Shown piece by piece: positions 44,318 to 56,352 of a DNA stretch of 64,000 bases (the first letter of the stretch is position 1; each line of letters starts with the position of its first letter). Origin of the DNA: Corallium rubrum. Its lineage: Eukaryota; Cnidaria; Anthozoa; Scleralcyonacea; Coralliidae. The notes under the pieces are model-generated. The model worked only from the letters and a program-made list of their open reading frames with translations, ran no database searches and was not told the origin of the DNA. A program made the position numbers and the translations under genes. Location: assembly GCA_964035015.1 (NCBI GenBank), contig OZ036002.1, positions 6,712,643 to 6,776,642 on the forward strand. The letters are read 5' to 3'.

Positions 44318-45265
44318 TCATCTTTTACTAATTACAAGGTATCTGTCATCTCCCTCACCAAATGACTTGTGCCGCAGGCCAAATTGTTGACAAACTTTGT
44401 GTACAATGGCACGATCTTCCTTGCATAAAGCACTTGAAAATCTAAGTTCTTTCTTTGAACTATCCATCATAAAATTCTGCACTGTGTTCTTCACAGACCT
44501 CATATTAATCCCAGAATCTTCACCATGCCCGAGGCCGTGTCTTTTGTCTACCTGATAGACCATAACTGGGTCAGCACGCCCTTCATTACCTTCACGTCCC
44601 ACCCCACCCCCTGTCCATCCCATTTTCCGAAGCATCTGGTTTCCTAGGTTACTTTCAGGTATTCGAGGAGGTTCAATATCTTTCCTTTTAACTAACTGAT
44701 CTTTGTCAACAACTTGTGCTTTTTCGTGACACTTCAGTTCATCTATGACTGGTTGACATGCACGTAATATATCTACAGCTCTATCAGCACAGTTTCGCTT
44801 TGCATCTTTCTTAGTCGACCCCTCCCCTGTGGAAATCAAAATATTGTCTATGACCACAGCACAGCTGAACAAGTTTTTCTCATTTAGACCAAGTTCCTGA
44901 AACTCAATGGCCTTTTTTGCTCTTTGGGAATTTCCATATAATAAACTGATAGAATCCTGTGTCCCTTGAGAATCCCTGACATAAAGAGTAAAGTTCTTAA
45001 TAATAGCTTTTTTCATCCCTTCTTCTTGTTTTCGTCGAATTTCTTTAGGAATATCAACTGGGCATCTTTCTTCCAATTCATAAACCCTTGCCTCAGTTTC
45101 TTGTGGATATCTGCATCCCATAAACTTCATATTTGCCCAAACCATTGACAGAGCTTCTAACTGTTGAATGGGCAACGTTTGTTGATGAGCTTCAATAAAT
45201 TGACGCCTTCCTGCCCATTGAATGTCGTTTTCCCATCCACTCTTTACACACTGGTTGGCCGCCAT
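44318..45265 (-). CDS. NKRF-like RNA-binding protein (XTBD, dsRBD-like, G-patch, R3H)
   Basis: A single-exon ORF of 315 codons. Residues about 8-60 match the XTBD that docks the nuclear 5'-3' exonuclease XRN2: a Trp, a GRRQFIEAH block, then SMVWANMKFMGCRYPQ. Residues about 90-170 look like a dsRBD (ISTGEGSTKKDAKRNCADRA is its last helix region). A G-patch follows at about 207-245 (LRKMGWTGGGVG, then RHGLG), and an R3H domain ends the protein (GLRHKSFGEGDDRYLVI). The G-patch plus R3H end closely resembles NKRF, which with XRN2 acts in nucleolar RNA turnover and activates the helicase DHX15. The long N-terminus and other dsRBDs of vertebrate NKRF are missing. Role in RNA decay is inferred from family. 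Its place beside a Dicer may be chance. Confidence 0.88.
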   Translation of the reverse strand: MAANQCVKSGWENDIQWAGRRQFIEAHQQTLPIQQLEALSMVWANMKFMGCRYPQETEARVYELEERCPVDIPKEIRRKQEEGMKKAIIKNFTLYVRDSQGTQDSISLLYGNSQRAKKAIEFQELGLNEKNLFSCAVVIDNILISTGEGSTKKDAKRNCADRAVDILRACQPVIDELKCHEKAQVVDKDQLVKRKDIEPPRIPESNLGNQMLRKMGWTGGGVGREGNEGRADPVMVYQVDKRHGLGHGEDSGINMRSVKNTVQNFMMDSSKKELRFSSALCKEDRAIVHKVCQQFGLRHKSFGEGDDRYLVISKR

Positions 45266-45803
45266 TACTGATTTACTGAGCCTTTGACAACAAAGAAAAA
45301 TACGCGGGAAAAATTACCGGCAAAAATCTATTTGCCGCGAAACATAAAGGAATTTTTTGAAAGAAAATATCCGTAAAGAAATGCAGTGCTACATAATCCA
45401 ATATTGTACTTTATTTAAAGTTTCTGAAGATATAGATTAAAATTAGGATGTTTTTGATATACAGTATCTTATTAATATTTACTTATAAATATCGAGGTAA
45501 ATGCCGGTTAATCCGTGGTATTATTTTTCCTGTTAAAAATTGCGCATCTTTTTTTCTTTCCCGGAATTCCCGCTCTTTCCCGTCAGAATAGTTTTGAAAA
45601 TGGTGAAGGTCGTTTGAAGTCGTCTGAAGGATTTGGTTCTATGGTTTCACGTTTATAGTTTATACTTCGTTGTTTGTGAAGCTATATTCTAGGACTTTAT
45701 GAGATAATATTGAAGACAATCTTTCTGGTTAAACAAATCTATGAACGAATTGTACAAATAAAACACAAGAATAAACGGCCAGCTTGCTTAAACATAACGG
45801 ACA
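45266..45803. other. Divergent intergenic region
   Basis: AT-rich sequence between the NKRF-like gene (minus) and the next gene (plus). It presumably holds both promoters. No specific site was identified. A 100-codon frame at 45710 overlaps the real start in another frame and has no support. Confidence 0.5.
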
Positions 45804-48578
45804 ATGTTGAGAAGTACAACTTACAGTGGAAGAAGAGGCTTTCTTTCTTTTACAAACTACCAAAGATACTTGGGTTCACCAATGCAGGCTATAAAAAATT
45901 TGGTAGCAAAGAACATGGTAGTTTCTTTCTCCCACTACTGTGGGACACCAATCACTTTTTCTTGCTCAAAAACAACCAGCTCAAAGTTCAAATGGAATAT
46001 TACTGGTGAAAATATAAAGAGTTTTAACATTGTACAGCAATGTGGATTTTCTCAAAATCTGAATTCATCCAGTTCACAAATACCTGATTCAAGTGAAAAT
46101 TGGGGACCTTACATTGTTAACCGAATTCATAAACTTGAAGAATCATCTCGTTTCCATGGATTCTCGATGTTGAGATGGGGACTTTCAGGTTTTTTTGCAT
46201 TCTTAGCTTGTATTTATTTATTCCGGGATAAGCTAAGAGACAACGTGGCTGATGAAGTTGCTGATGTTGCCTCGAGATCAATGGGTAAGATTACTAATTA
46301 ATGTATGTATTTATATAAGTTAGCTGAAAATACATATATCAGGTATCGCACACCGGGCTAGTAGACCTCCAAAAACCATCATCTCAGCTATATCACAAAA
46401 AGCTTTTTTAATATTTATTGGATGGGACTAAAACTTGGCAAGGCAATGGGGTGTTGGCTTCTGCTTGTTTCTGCTGTTTTCATTTTCCAAAATAACGGTT
46501 TTTAGTGGGAAAATGACATCACAAAGAAATCAGTTGAAACTTGTTTTAAACTTTTGACACATTTTTTTAAACTTTTGAAAAATTATAGGTATAGAAAGTT
46601 TAAAACTGAAATAAAAATCTAAATATCTTCATCCAATCAAAAGATATTGCACATTAAACTTTGCAAAATGGTGGGAAATTTGAATTTGAAATGGCTATAT
46701 CTCGTTAACGGCTGAAGGTATTTGATTTATTATTTCAGTTTTAAACTTTCAATACCAGTTATGTATAAATTAGTAAAGAAAATGTATCAAACGTTTAAAA
46801 CAAGTTTCAACAGATTTTTTTGTGACGTCATTTTCCCACCAAAAACCGTTAATTTGAGAAACAAAAATGGCAGAAATAAGCAGAAGCCAACACCCGTTTA
46901 CCTTGCCAAGTTTTAGTCCCATCCGATAAATATTAAAAAAGAGTGTTGTGATATAGCTGAAATGATGGTTTTTGGAGGTCTACTAGCCCAGCGTGTATCT
47001 ATGCAGTTTAGTGGACACTAGTGTCAAACACTAAGATCGTTGTAGGCTCAACCCCACCTAGCCTGCATTGCAGGCATTTTGTTTGGGGGTGGGTGAGCGG
47101 TAGGGCAGGCAAGTGCGCAGCCAGTTAATTGGAATGAAGGGGCTCTGATCTTCACATGCTTGGTGCACAGCTCTGTTTTTTTGCACACAAATTGGTGCAC
47201 AAAAAAACGTAGAAAACCGGAAGTTGTTACTTGGCACACCCAAAATCAGAGCAAAGTCACCAATGTCAGTAATAATAAGATTAATTTACATTACGTATAC
47301 ATGTATGTTCATAACATGTTCATAAAATGTGCTGTGTTGCGGACCGTGTGTTTACAAAGAAGCAACAACTGTCCCCAATTTGCTAATATTTTTTTGGAAG
47401 ACCAAATTTTACTTCTGGCATCACCATGGCAACAGTACATTCTTTTTTTAATTTTCACCTTTTCGGTAGCTTGACGCACACAGCAAAACCCAACACCGCT
47501 GTCTGGCACACAGAAAATCTAGATTCCAAACTGGGTGAGCGGTAGGTACCGCTTGCCCGCAATGATCAAATGAAACGCCTGCAACACAGCTGACTCTAAA
47601 CACCTCCGGTGGTCAGTGAGCAGATGAGTGGTGTCCCGACTGTAATCTAGCTGGTTAATGTAACAACTTAATATTCACCTTGATTTTTCAGTGGTCTGTC
47701 CTAGAATATTTTCAGAGGCAATACTTGCAAGGCAGCATGCATATGCAGTTTAAAAAGTAGTTAAAAAAATAGTGTGTCCACAAGAGAGAGAGAGAAGTGT
47801 CAGGAAACTGCTATTGGAAGCTGATGGATAACCCCTCCCTGTATTAGCTGGGAAAACAGCCATAAACAAATATTATTTTTTGCTGTTGTAAAAATCTACC
47901 AAATGTACTCTGCTGTTGTACATTAAATAATAATTATGTCACTCTTGCAACCCTGACATGATGTTCTAGTGACATTACATAAAGCTCGGATAGGTACATG
48001 TATGTACCACTGCTTAACACCAGGTTTGTTTTGTTGTCTTAGCTGATGAAAACGTTGTTTTAAAAGCACATGATATGACAAAAGGTGTGTTAGAAAGGCT
48101 GGTTGGTGAACCTGAGACTGTCACATTAGCTACTGAATTTATAAAAAGTGTATTACTGAAAGATGATTTAAGAGAAACTGCTGTAGCATTTTCTGCAAGC
48201 GTCCTTAATCATCCTGAAACACAAGCTAAAATACAAGAAATCACCAGGAACACAATACACTCTATTCTTAACAATGAAGAAACCAAATCAATGTTGCTGA
48301 ACTTTATTAAAAACTTAATTGAAGACCAACAAACAAAAGAAACATGTCATAAACTACTTCTCACACTTACACAAGATACAGGAATTCAAGAATTGTTAGC
48401 GGAGTTTTTCAAAAGTGTTTTGGCATCACCGAAATTTCAAATGGAAGCTATTATATTGGGGAGAGAAGTGACGAATAAGGTTGTTCATGATAAAGATATT
48501 CAGAAAGAAACTGGTGATGCTTTGTGGAGTGCTATGAAATATGGAGTCACACCATACTGGTTTCGAGGAGAGAATTAA
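45804..48578 (+). CDS. Unknown protein, probably mitochondrial membrane
   Basis: Two exons, 45804-46284 and 48043-48578, join in frame to 338 aa. I do not recognise the family. The N-terminus is rich in Arg, Ser and Thr with no acids (MLRSTTYSGRRGFL), as in a mitochondrial targeting peptide. A single hydrophobic segment (about residues 122-138, GLSGFFAFLACIYLF) is followed by a basic/acidic stretch. The second exon encodes about 175 residues of helical, soluble character with repeated units near 30 residues (ATEFIKSVLL, LNFIKNLIED, LAEFFKSVLA), ending in TPYWFRGEN. The conserved look of the second exon suggests a real protein with HEAT-like helices. The intron holds a 650-bp fold-back element. 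Function is unknown. Confidence 0.8.
46345..46995. mobile_element. ~650-bp fold-back element
   Basis: The ends read cgcacaccgggctagtagacctcc, with the inverted copy at the right. Arms of about 250 bp match through ggtttttagtgggaaaatgac. It lies in the intron 46285-48042. The frame at 46722 is inside the right arm and is not a gene. Confidence 0.88.
46996..48042. other. Rest of the intron
   Basis: A dyad around 47155-47240 (tttttttgcacacaa / ttggtgcacaaaaaaac) is the only structure seen. No coding segment was recognised before the acceptor at 48041-48042. Confidence 0.5.
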
Positions 48579-48865
48579 CTACCAATCCTTAATCTTACTT
48601 GATTACTACATTATGTTTAACTTTTACCTTTAAATAATTTGTCTTTGACACTTTGTGTAAATAATTTTCCATTTTAAAATATTTTTTTGCCAAATACAAG
48701 TATACCAGAAATATAAAAGTGCTGTGTAGGCAGTGTTTTAGATAGAGCAAAGTGAAAATGTGATAAACTGCTGAGAATAGTTTTCGAGCAGAGCTCTTCA
48801 TCTGAGTTAAATGTGATGAAGGGCTCCACTTGAAACGTCATAATTTCGTTTACCATGCAAATATT

Positions 48866-49404
48866 AAAGTGCCTTATGTCACAAAAAAATTTTTTTGACT
48901 TTTGAGTAGAGGACAAAAAGTTAGTTAATAGGTTCTTTAACATTTTTCGGTTTTCTATTTTCATACGCGAGATATGCGGCTCTAAACCTTGAAAAATTGG
49001 CGTTTAGCAAAAAATTGTCGCACCCGAGAAAAAAACGGAAAAGGGTCTGGGGCGACAGCCGTGTGACGTAGCTTAAGGGACGGAGGTTCGAATTCACATG
49101 TGAAGGAGTACTAAAAAGCTATTGAGAAGACAGCAAAATGCCGGATAGATGTGTCGTTTTGGGTTGCTCAAACCAAGCAAACGCAGAGAGGAGGGATCTA
49201 ATTAATAAGTCCCTTAAGCTACGTCACACCACGCTCGTCCCAGACTCTTGTTGATACGCGACATTTTAACGAAAATTGCTGTTTGGAGCCGCATATCTCC
49301 CGAATGAAAAGAGAAAACCGAAAAATGTTCAAGAACCTATTAACTAACTTTTTGTCCTCTACTCAAAAGTTAAAAAACATTTTTTGTGACATAAGCACTT
49401 TAAA
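48866..49404. mobile_element. Fold-back element carrying the start of a THAP domain
   Basis: Arms of about 150 bp (48866-49010 and 49265-49404) are inverted copies around ttttgagtagaggacaaaaag. Between them an ORF starts at 49138 and reads MPDRCVVLGCSN, the usual start of a THAP zinc finger, then runs into a stop after about 38 codons. THAP domains occur in P-element-type transposases, so this may be a shrunken transposon with a remnant of its 5' coding end. Confidence 0.75.
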
Positions 49405-49852
49405 TTTCCCACAGTGAAAATGCATTCTGGTAGTTGTATTCAGCAAATGAATTATGGAACAGAACTAGTCATTGGCCTTTTCTACTTTTGCCTTTAGCGT
49501 ATTGTACATAATGTTTTAAATATATGGCTTTCATAAATTTATTAAATCATTTATGACTTGTATCACTTTAGTCTTCAATATTATATTTCCTACACGTTCT
49601 GGTTCTATTGTTGGTTAAAGAACTATGCTTCCAGAACTTTTTTTAGGTTTGGTTGTAACTGGTTGCCAGGTTGAGCTATTTTTAATCCATTTCTGTTCAA
49701 GGCGGCTCAAAGCGGTCCGTTTATTATTTAATAAGGCCAGATTATTTTGTTCGTGAAAAAGAGGAACTTTTGTATACAGCCTAAGGGTGGTGATTTATTA
49801 AATTTATTAAATTTTGTTGTTAGTGTTCAAAATAACATACCTAAATGTTCGA
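49405..49852. other. Intergenic, nothing recognised
   Basis: AT-rich sequence without a convincing ORF, RNA gene or repeat. Confidence 0.5.
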
Positions 49853-50350
49853 TTTAGCGCCGCTCTCGATTAAGCGCCGCATCCAGAAGCAGGATAATTT
49901 GATAAGCGCCGCACCTTCGAAAAAGATGAATCATCAATAAAACACAAACCAATACGCTAACATATCAACATATATTTAATACATCACTGGAGTTTTTCGC
50001 CGGTCAAGGTCGCGAGGTACTTCGATCGCAGCTGTCCATCCTAAAAGAGCCGGACACAAATCCCTTTGAAGTCTCTGATTCAGATGTCGAAGATGCCTCT
50101 GATCCACATCTATGGATAGACGACGATGAAGAAGGCGTGACCAGGACGTTGACGCTCTTTTTTGAATTTATTGTGCTATTGGGTATTATGAAAATTATTG
50201 GGTTAAATTTATTGGGTTTTTCTATGGATAATTAAAGTTGTGTTATGAGTATTTTTTCAACTTTTTTAATAAGCGCCGCTCTCGATTAAGCGCCGCACCA
50301 AAAGATAGCAAATTCTAATAAGCGCCGCGGCGCTAAATCGAACATTTACG
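49853..50350 (+). mobile_element. Short DNA transposon remnant, TAGCGCCGC ends
   Basis: Terminal inverted repeats taaatgttcgatttagcgccgc and gcggcgctaaatcgaacattta. Subterminal copies of gattaagcgccgc lie at both ends. Inside, a frame from about 50006 to 50236 encodes an acidic stretch (NPFEVSDSDVEDASDPHLW) ending in a stop. It resembles the acidic C-terminal tail of a DDE transposase such as the pogo/Tigger type. That identity is inference. Confidence 0.75.
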
Positions 50351-51772
50351 GTATTACATCAATACGACGTGTCTACTTTGTTGCGAAATGTATTGCGTTC
50401 GGTAGCCTGGTGCCTAAAGATCTTATCGTGTTCTTTATCTTTACTGGAGTTGAAATGAAAGGGGAAGCCGAAATGAATTATTTTTGGGACTAACTCAAAA
50501 CATTTAGCCACAAATTCATTGCATGGAAATAGGACATCAATTTACACTTTTGTTTAGCCACATTGTTTCGCGCCGAGAAGGAAAACAGTAATGTTAAACT
50601 TTTGTTTCTCCCTTGCAAGCTGAGCCGACCTGGACGGGATGGCATCCCGGTCTTTGATTATGTGCATCGGAAAGCTTTCGCCTACATTTTTCAAGGCCTA
50701 GATTACTAAATAACTTCAACAAAAGCCATTTTCAATTGCCACAATCATTCACTTTTAACTTTAAGATCAGATCAGATCAACAAAATCTGAGTTTCTTCAG
50801 GCATCGCGTGGTTTTTCTGTTTTACGTGTTGACTTATTTCAATACATCAAAATCATCCTGGCTGCCATCCCGTCCCGGTACACTGGGATCATATAAACAG
50901 ACCCCTAGAGTGACAAGTAAATCTGCAAAAAGGTAGTAAAATGAACATCGCTCATCTTTTCTTCGGTGACATGTTCCACGCCCTCCGTTGAGTAGTATCT
51001 TCCTTGAATTGACGCAGTCGCTGTCTGGAGTCGATTAAATCTGCATAAAACCTGTTTTCCACGAGGCGGAATTTTGCGCGCGGAGCGGAAATTTTCTCTG
51101 TCTTTTCTAATTAGTCCAACGCAGGGCGCCTTTCATTATTGTTGTTAATATAGTAGAATGTATTCTATTTCAAGAATGCGAGTGATCTCAACATAGATCG
51201 CGAAAGACAAACTTGGCCATCGCATTGGCCGTCGCATTTCGACGGCCCCTTTTTCGTCCATGTCTCTGCGCAATCCTGAAATTCTAAAATATTTTGATCG
51301 TGTTTTTTAATCAGTAAAGTTAATGGAACGATTAGATTATTTTGCGGGCGAACTGCGCTGCGCATGACCTCTGTTCTATTATTTGTAGATGTTTGCGCTA
51401 TAATTGCGTATTTACTGTAGGCAATTATCTGCCAATCATTCAATATTAGCGGGAAAAAATTAATCCATAACAACCGGATATTTCTGGACTTTGTCTGTCG
51501 TTATTCTTCGCCGAAATGCCGCTAAGATCCGAAAACAAAGAAATGTTAAAACTGGATGTCAACATCGATTGAAACACTTGATTTTCCGCTTACTGAGTTG
51601 CCAGTTGGCTGGAGTTTTCGCAGACAGATTGATCGCACATTCGCACACAGACGTTGCACAGACGCGAGATAGAATCGGCGATATCAGATCAGTTCAAGCC
51701 CTTAATTTTTATACAAGTCTTTATCCATTCCCAACCTCCACAGCAACTTTGTGATTAAAATCTCGACGCGTG
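50351..51772. other. Intergenic, nothing convincing
   Basis: Small open frames on both strands lack recognisable content. A decayed half-copy of the CCACTAGGCGA MITE lies near 51050-51115. It probably includes the 3' flank of the minus-strand gene at 51773. Confidence 0.5.
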
Positions 51773-52381
51773 TTATGAATAATCAGTGTGACTTGTAGAA
51801 TCAATTGCTGATTGACGAGCAACCAAGGAAACGAACGGTTCTGTCGAGTTATTCATAAATACCACTCCGTATACACTAGGCTTTCTTCGTCGATAGGTCA
51901 TGTATATTACAAAAAGTACCACGATGAGAGCAAATGCTGAACAAATAATTGCTACTTTTGCTGTTTCGGAAAGAGAATGAGCATTTTGTTTGTGATGTGT
52001 TTCACATAAGTCATCAAGCGTACAGCCGGTACAGCTCACCTCACATGTGATCAATTCTGCTGTTTGCTTCAAACACCATGGGCTTGTTGAAGTAATAGTC
52101 GTTCTATTATCATCTTGGTGATGTTTCTTTAATGTTTTTCGGCAAGTCAGCTTACAATGTCCGCTTGTCCTTCTACATTTCAAAGTTGCGCTTCGTACTT
52201 CATCGACAAGAACAACGTGGCCTTTCGTCATATTTCGAAAACAAAGACCGCAAATTTCTTTCCCTGTTGTACATTTTTTCTTATCCAGAAGTAGTGAGCA
52301 GGTTTTAACTTCTGTGGCGAGTTTAATTTCTAGAGATAACACAGTTATTACAAATATTAACTGTATCCTTCTGTAGGCCAT
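51773..52381 (-). CDS. Cys-rich single-pass membrane protein, unknown family
   Basis: A single-exon ORF of 202 codons. A signal peptide (about residues 1-22) is followed by an ectodomain of about 115 residues with 12 cysteines, including C-x2-C and C-x3-C-x2-C groups and potential N-glycosylation sites. A transmembrane helix (about 145-168, IICSAFALIVVLFVIYM) is followed by YRRRK and a short Ser/Thr-rich tail. The layout is that of a small receptor. The cysteine spacing is reminiscent of TNFR-like modules but does not clearly fit, so no family is assigned. An inverted overlap with other ORFs is not seen. Confidence 0.65.
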   Translation of the reverse strand: MAYRRIQLIFVITVLSLEIKLATEVKTCSLLLDKKKCTTGKEICGLCFRNMTKGHVVLVDEVRSATLKCRRTSGHCKLTCRKTLKKHHQDDNRTTITSTSPWCLKQTAELITCEVSCTGCTLDDLCETHHKQNAHSLSETAKVAIICSAFALIVVLFVIYMTYRRRKPSVYGVVFMNNSTEPFVSLVARQSAIDSTSHTDYS

Positions 52382-53629
52382 GTCTTGCTAGCCAAGAACA
52401 ACCACGTTGTCACGCAAAAATAAGTTGTTAGGAGTTAAGTACATTCTTTCTTCTTAATCATATTAAACGATTATACGTACAGCAGGTCAACAAAATATCA
52501 TATGTCAACACACATTGTGTATTTTAATGTTTTATGTTTATATCCTCGACACAAACTGACGTGTTTCCCATATTTGGTGTTTTTATTTTTTGTGTTTTTG
52601 TCAAGTTTGAGAGAGATGGATGAAACTGATATAGGAGCTCCTTTTTCTATATGTACTTTACTACTTCTATTTTTGTTCTTTTCTTTTTTCCTTATATTAA
52701 CATTTTTAACATTTTAATCAACATTAATACCACTACTGGTACATATTATAGTTAAATACAAACTATTTAAATACAAACTATTTAACATATTAAACTGGTG
52801 ACAAGAAGGATAAACAAACTTTGATCAGCTGCAATGCACCCCAGTCTTGGAGTCTTAGTACCTTACTACATTATAATTGATCAAAATTCGTTAATATATC
52901 AAAACAGAACTTAGCTACTAGTGCCATTATAGATTTGTCTTTCATTGAAACCATATACATAAACAGGTCCTGATTATTGAGGAGGTCCTTGTTATTATGC
53001 AGCTTAAAAAGTTACTGTTCATGACCACTATAAATTGGAGTGTCGAAACCTTGGCTTTTAAAGCTACGTTCAAAAAATTAGTATTTTATTCTGGCTAACG
53101 CCAGACGATGTTATTCACATCTGAGGAAGCCCGCGGACAGGAATGAGTTAAGCCAAAGTAGCGTCACTATGTCTGATATTTGACGTCCTCTCCCCTCTTA
53201 ATTTTTTTTTTATCTTCTTTCTTTCTCTTTCTATATTCTTTCCTTTATTATTCTTTCTCTCCTTCTATCTCCTTTCTCCGTTCTACTTTTTATTTCATTC
53301 TCGATCTTTTCTCTTTTGAATTTATTTTTTAGAATTTTTTTCTGTGAAAAATTGTATTTGTGGTTTTATTGTTTGGTCTCGTTTGCTTAAAATAGAAAAG
53401 ATGTAAATACTGATAACAAATTTTAAGATATAATCATCAGTAATTCCGGTGATTCTGAAGCATTTTGGTAAACGTATCTGATCTGCCCCGAAGGCACTGG
53501 CATCATCAGTCTATACCGAAAGCAGATGTCAAGATGATCGATTTTTTTCTCTCTGCAAGTCGCCACGAATCATTGCACTGAAACGAAAATTAAGTTAAGA
53601 CAATTGAAATGACAGTAGCATATATTGTA
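52382..53629. other. Intergenic, repeat fragments
   Basis: Near 52999-53160 is a dispersed repeat related to 12800-12925 (agcttaaaaagttactgttcatgac). A T/C-rich tract lies at 53190-53340. No gene was seen. Confidence 0.5.
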
Positions 53630-54225
53630 ATTTTTGATTTCCTTGCTTTGTTTTTGAGGTAAGTTTCAGTTCGGTTTGATATGTAAATTTAACTTATATA
53701 TTAAAGATAACTTTACGTCACACTTTGCATAATGACTTATCGCAAAAGATTATATATCTTTGTTATTGTCAAACAAAAACACTTAACATTTACAATTTAC
53801 AACCGTGAATTTACAGACTCCGTTGTAGGAGAAACACTTGCACATGGTTCCTAAAGCCGGTTTTCCACTAGGCGATTTTTTTCGCGCGAAGCGACTTTCT
53901 TTTGTTCGAATTCAATAGATTTCTGATTAGTTCCAGCTCAGAGCTCATGAGACAAAAGAAAAAGTCGCTTCGCGCGAAAACTGAAGTCGCCTAGTGGGAA
54001 ACCGGCTTAATTCGTGAAGTGCTTTTGTTCGATAATAGCAAAGATATGGAACACTTTGCGTTAACTCATTATGCAAAGCGTAAAGTTATCTTATAAGTCA
54101 AATTTGCATATCAAACAAACTGAAATATCTCAAAAACAAAGCACGGAAACGAAAAACTGCAAAAGATGTTACTCTATCATTTTAAGTGTTCTTTCAAATA
54201 AGCCACTGACTTAATTTTTGTTTCA
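53630..54225. mobile_element. Fold-back element with a nested CCACTAGGCGA MITE
   Basis: The outer arms (53630-53800 and about 54050-54225) are inverted copies and resemble the outer element at 41131-41797 (tttgatatgtaaat, taactttacgtcacactttgcataatgac). Inside, 53852-54010 is an almost intact MITE with ends aagccggttttccactaggcga, closely matching 12570-12720. Confidence 0.85.
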
Positions 54226-54739
54226 TAAGCAACAAATAAGACCCTAACAACGGCTGCGAGGGAGACCACGTGTGTTTGTACTGTAATAGATCACAGATGA
54301 CGCCACAGCGTGTAAAAAAACAAAAAACTACGACACGGGACGAAGTGGTGTGACTTGTTCTTTACACGCTATGCAGGGGAAAGTGTAATCTATTTATTTT
54401 ATACAATCTAGTGGGTTTTTAAAGGATTTTTGGGCGTAAAAAAGCAAAACAAGTCTTCTGACGCCATCTGTGTGTGTCTTTTAAAAAAGTAGAGACTATC
54501 TTTGCATTCTTTGCACAATCGCGCTCGACAATCTAAGTAACAATTACGTCACCGTATGTATACACCGGAGATATTGTCGCTGGGGAATACCAGGGTAGCG
54601 GCAGTAAGTCCCTGTTATACAGGGAAAAGAAACCCATTTAATGATGGCATATGGGTATTGGTGGTAAACATTTCCTTTGTTCTCTTTCGTCGAAATTTGT
54701 ATTGATCTCCCAAGTTTATAAAGACCAAGAAGCACAATA
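54226..54739. other. Upstream region of the Polycomb gene
   Basis: Presumably the 5' flank of the CBX gene. No specific promoter element was identified. Confidence 0.4.
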
Positions 54740-56285
54740 ATGGACAAAAGTGGTCGTCAGACAGGCATTTATGCTGCCGAGAAGATCCTAAAGAAACGAC
54801 GGAGAGAGGTACGGCATTTTCAAGGAAATTGTTTTGAAATGAAAGGATCACTTTTGCTTTGTGCCATTTCTGGCTTCAATATTCTTTGTCTTCGTCTTTG
54901 TAGAGCAAAGTTGAGTTTTTAATAAAATGGAAAGGATGGTCTCCCAAGTAAATATTATTTATTCGTCTTGCTTAGTAAATTTTTGTGATTTTCACCGTTG
55001 TTGAGCTACATTAGTTTGTGAAAGGAAAGGAAAGATTAAACGTCAATTTGGTTAAACTGTTTTTATAGGTACAATACGTGGGAACCCGAAGAGAACGTTT
55101 TAGATCCTCGACTCTTGTTAGCTTTTAAAAACGCGTAAGTTCGTCTACAATAAATTTAGGACATTTCTCTGTTTATTTCACAGTAGGCTATCATAAATGA
55201 ATGAAATGATTACAATACTTTGTTTATTGTCTTGGGAAATTCACTGCCATGTTTCGTAAATTTAAAATACTCCATAGGATTAAATAAATTACTATTCTTT
55301 TGTCAAGCTCGTTGATTTAATATTGGTCGTCTGTTTTCAGCTTTTATTTATAAACTTGTTCTTTGCGGTGGTCGTTTTTAGATTTGAATTTTAGTTCATT
55401 CAAATTGTTTTCACATAAAAGCAGAAGCAATTATAAACAAGCCCTTTATTGAGACTGTTTGGTCAGGTACTTTTCTTTTATAAACTGGTGTTTCTTGTTT
55501 TAGGCAAGGGAAAAGGAAAAGGAAAGGATTTGGCAAGCGTCCTCGAAGGTCTGAGGTAAGATTGCTCTTGTGTTGAGAAACGTTTTTACAGTACAATCCG
55601 GAAACCGCAATTTTATAAAAGGAAGAGCTTTCAAGAAATTGTATATAAATATAATATCAAGGAGAAATTAATATGCTGGAGTTATATACCTTTATGTTGT
55701 TAAATCAAAGTTCTTGTGTATCCAGAGTTAGCCATTATTAGGTGACTTCAATATTTCTTATAATTATACATCACAAATTTCTAGTAATAATTCCTCCCCC
55801 TGTCACCCATGCCTGTCACCCTGTCAACTGTAGGTGAGAGTGAGAGAGTACTTTCGAATTCTCCCAACTAAAGAATGTGCTCTGACATCAACCATGTATA
55901 TATATATATATATAGGTTATATACCGAGAACGCGGATATAAGTCATAAGGATATAAGAAAACCGACTCAATCGTGATATATATATATATATATATATATA
56001 ACAGATGTAATACAATGGTGTTTCTGATTGGCTACTGTAATGTCAAATGTAATGAGAAACTAATTTTTAATCAGTGAAATAAATATTGTTTTCTGTTGTT
56101 TTGTGTCTGATTCTCTGTTATAAAAGAAATGGTTCATGGTTTGGTGTGCTCCATTGAGTTATGGATGTACTTGGGAAGTTGGAGAGCAACTCTACTCTTA
56201 CGCTTTTTTCATGCTCTCCCAACTTCCTATGTGCATCACTCGATGGAGCACACCAAACCATGAACCTTTTCTTATATATATATAG

Positions 56286-56352
<67 letters not shown>

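Noticed and set aside
50006-50236. Host gene exon
   Set aside because: The frame lies wholly between terminal inverted repeats and has no splice context.
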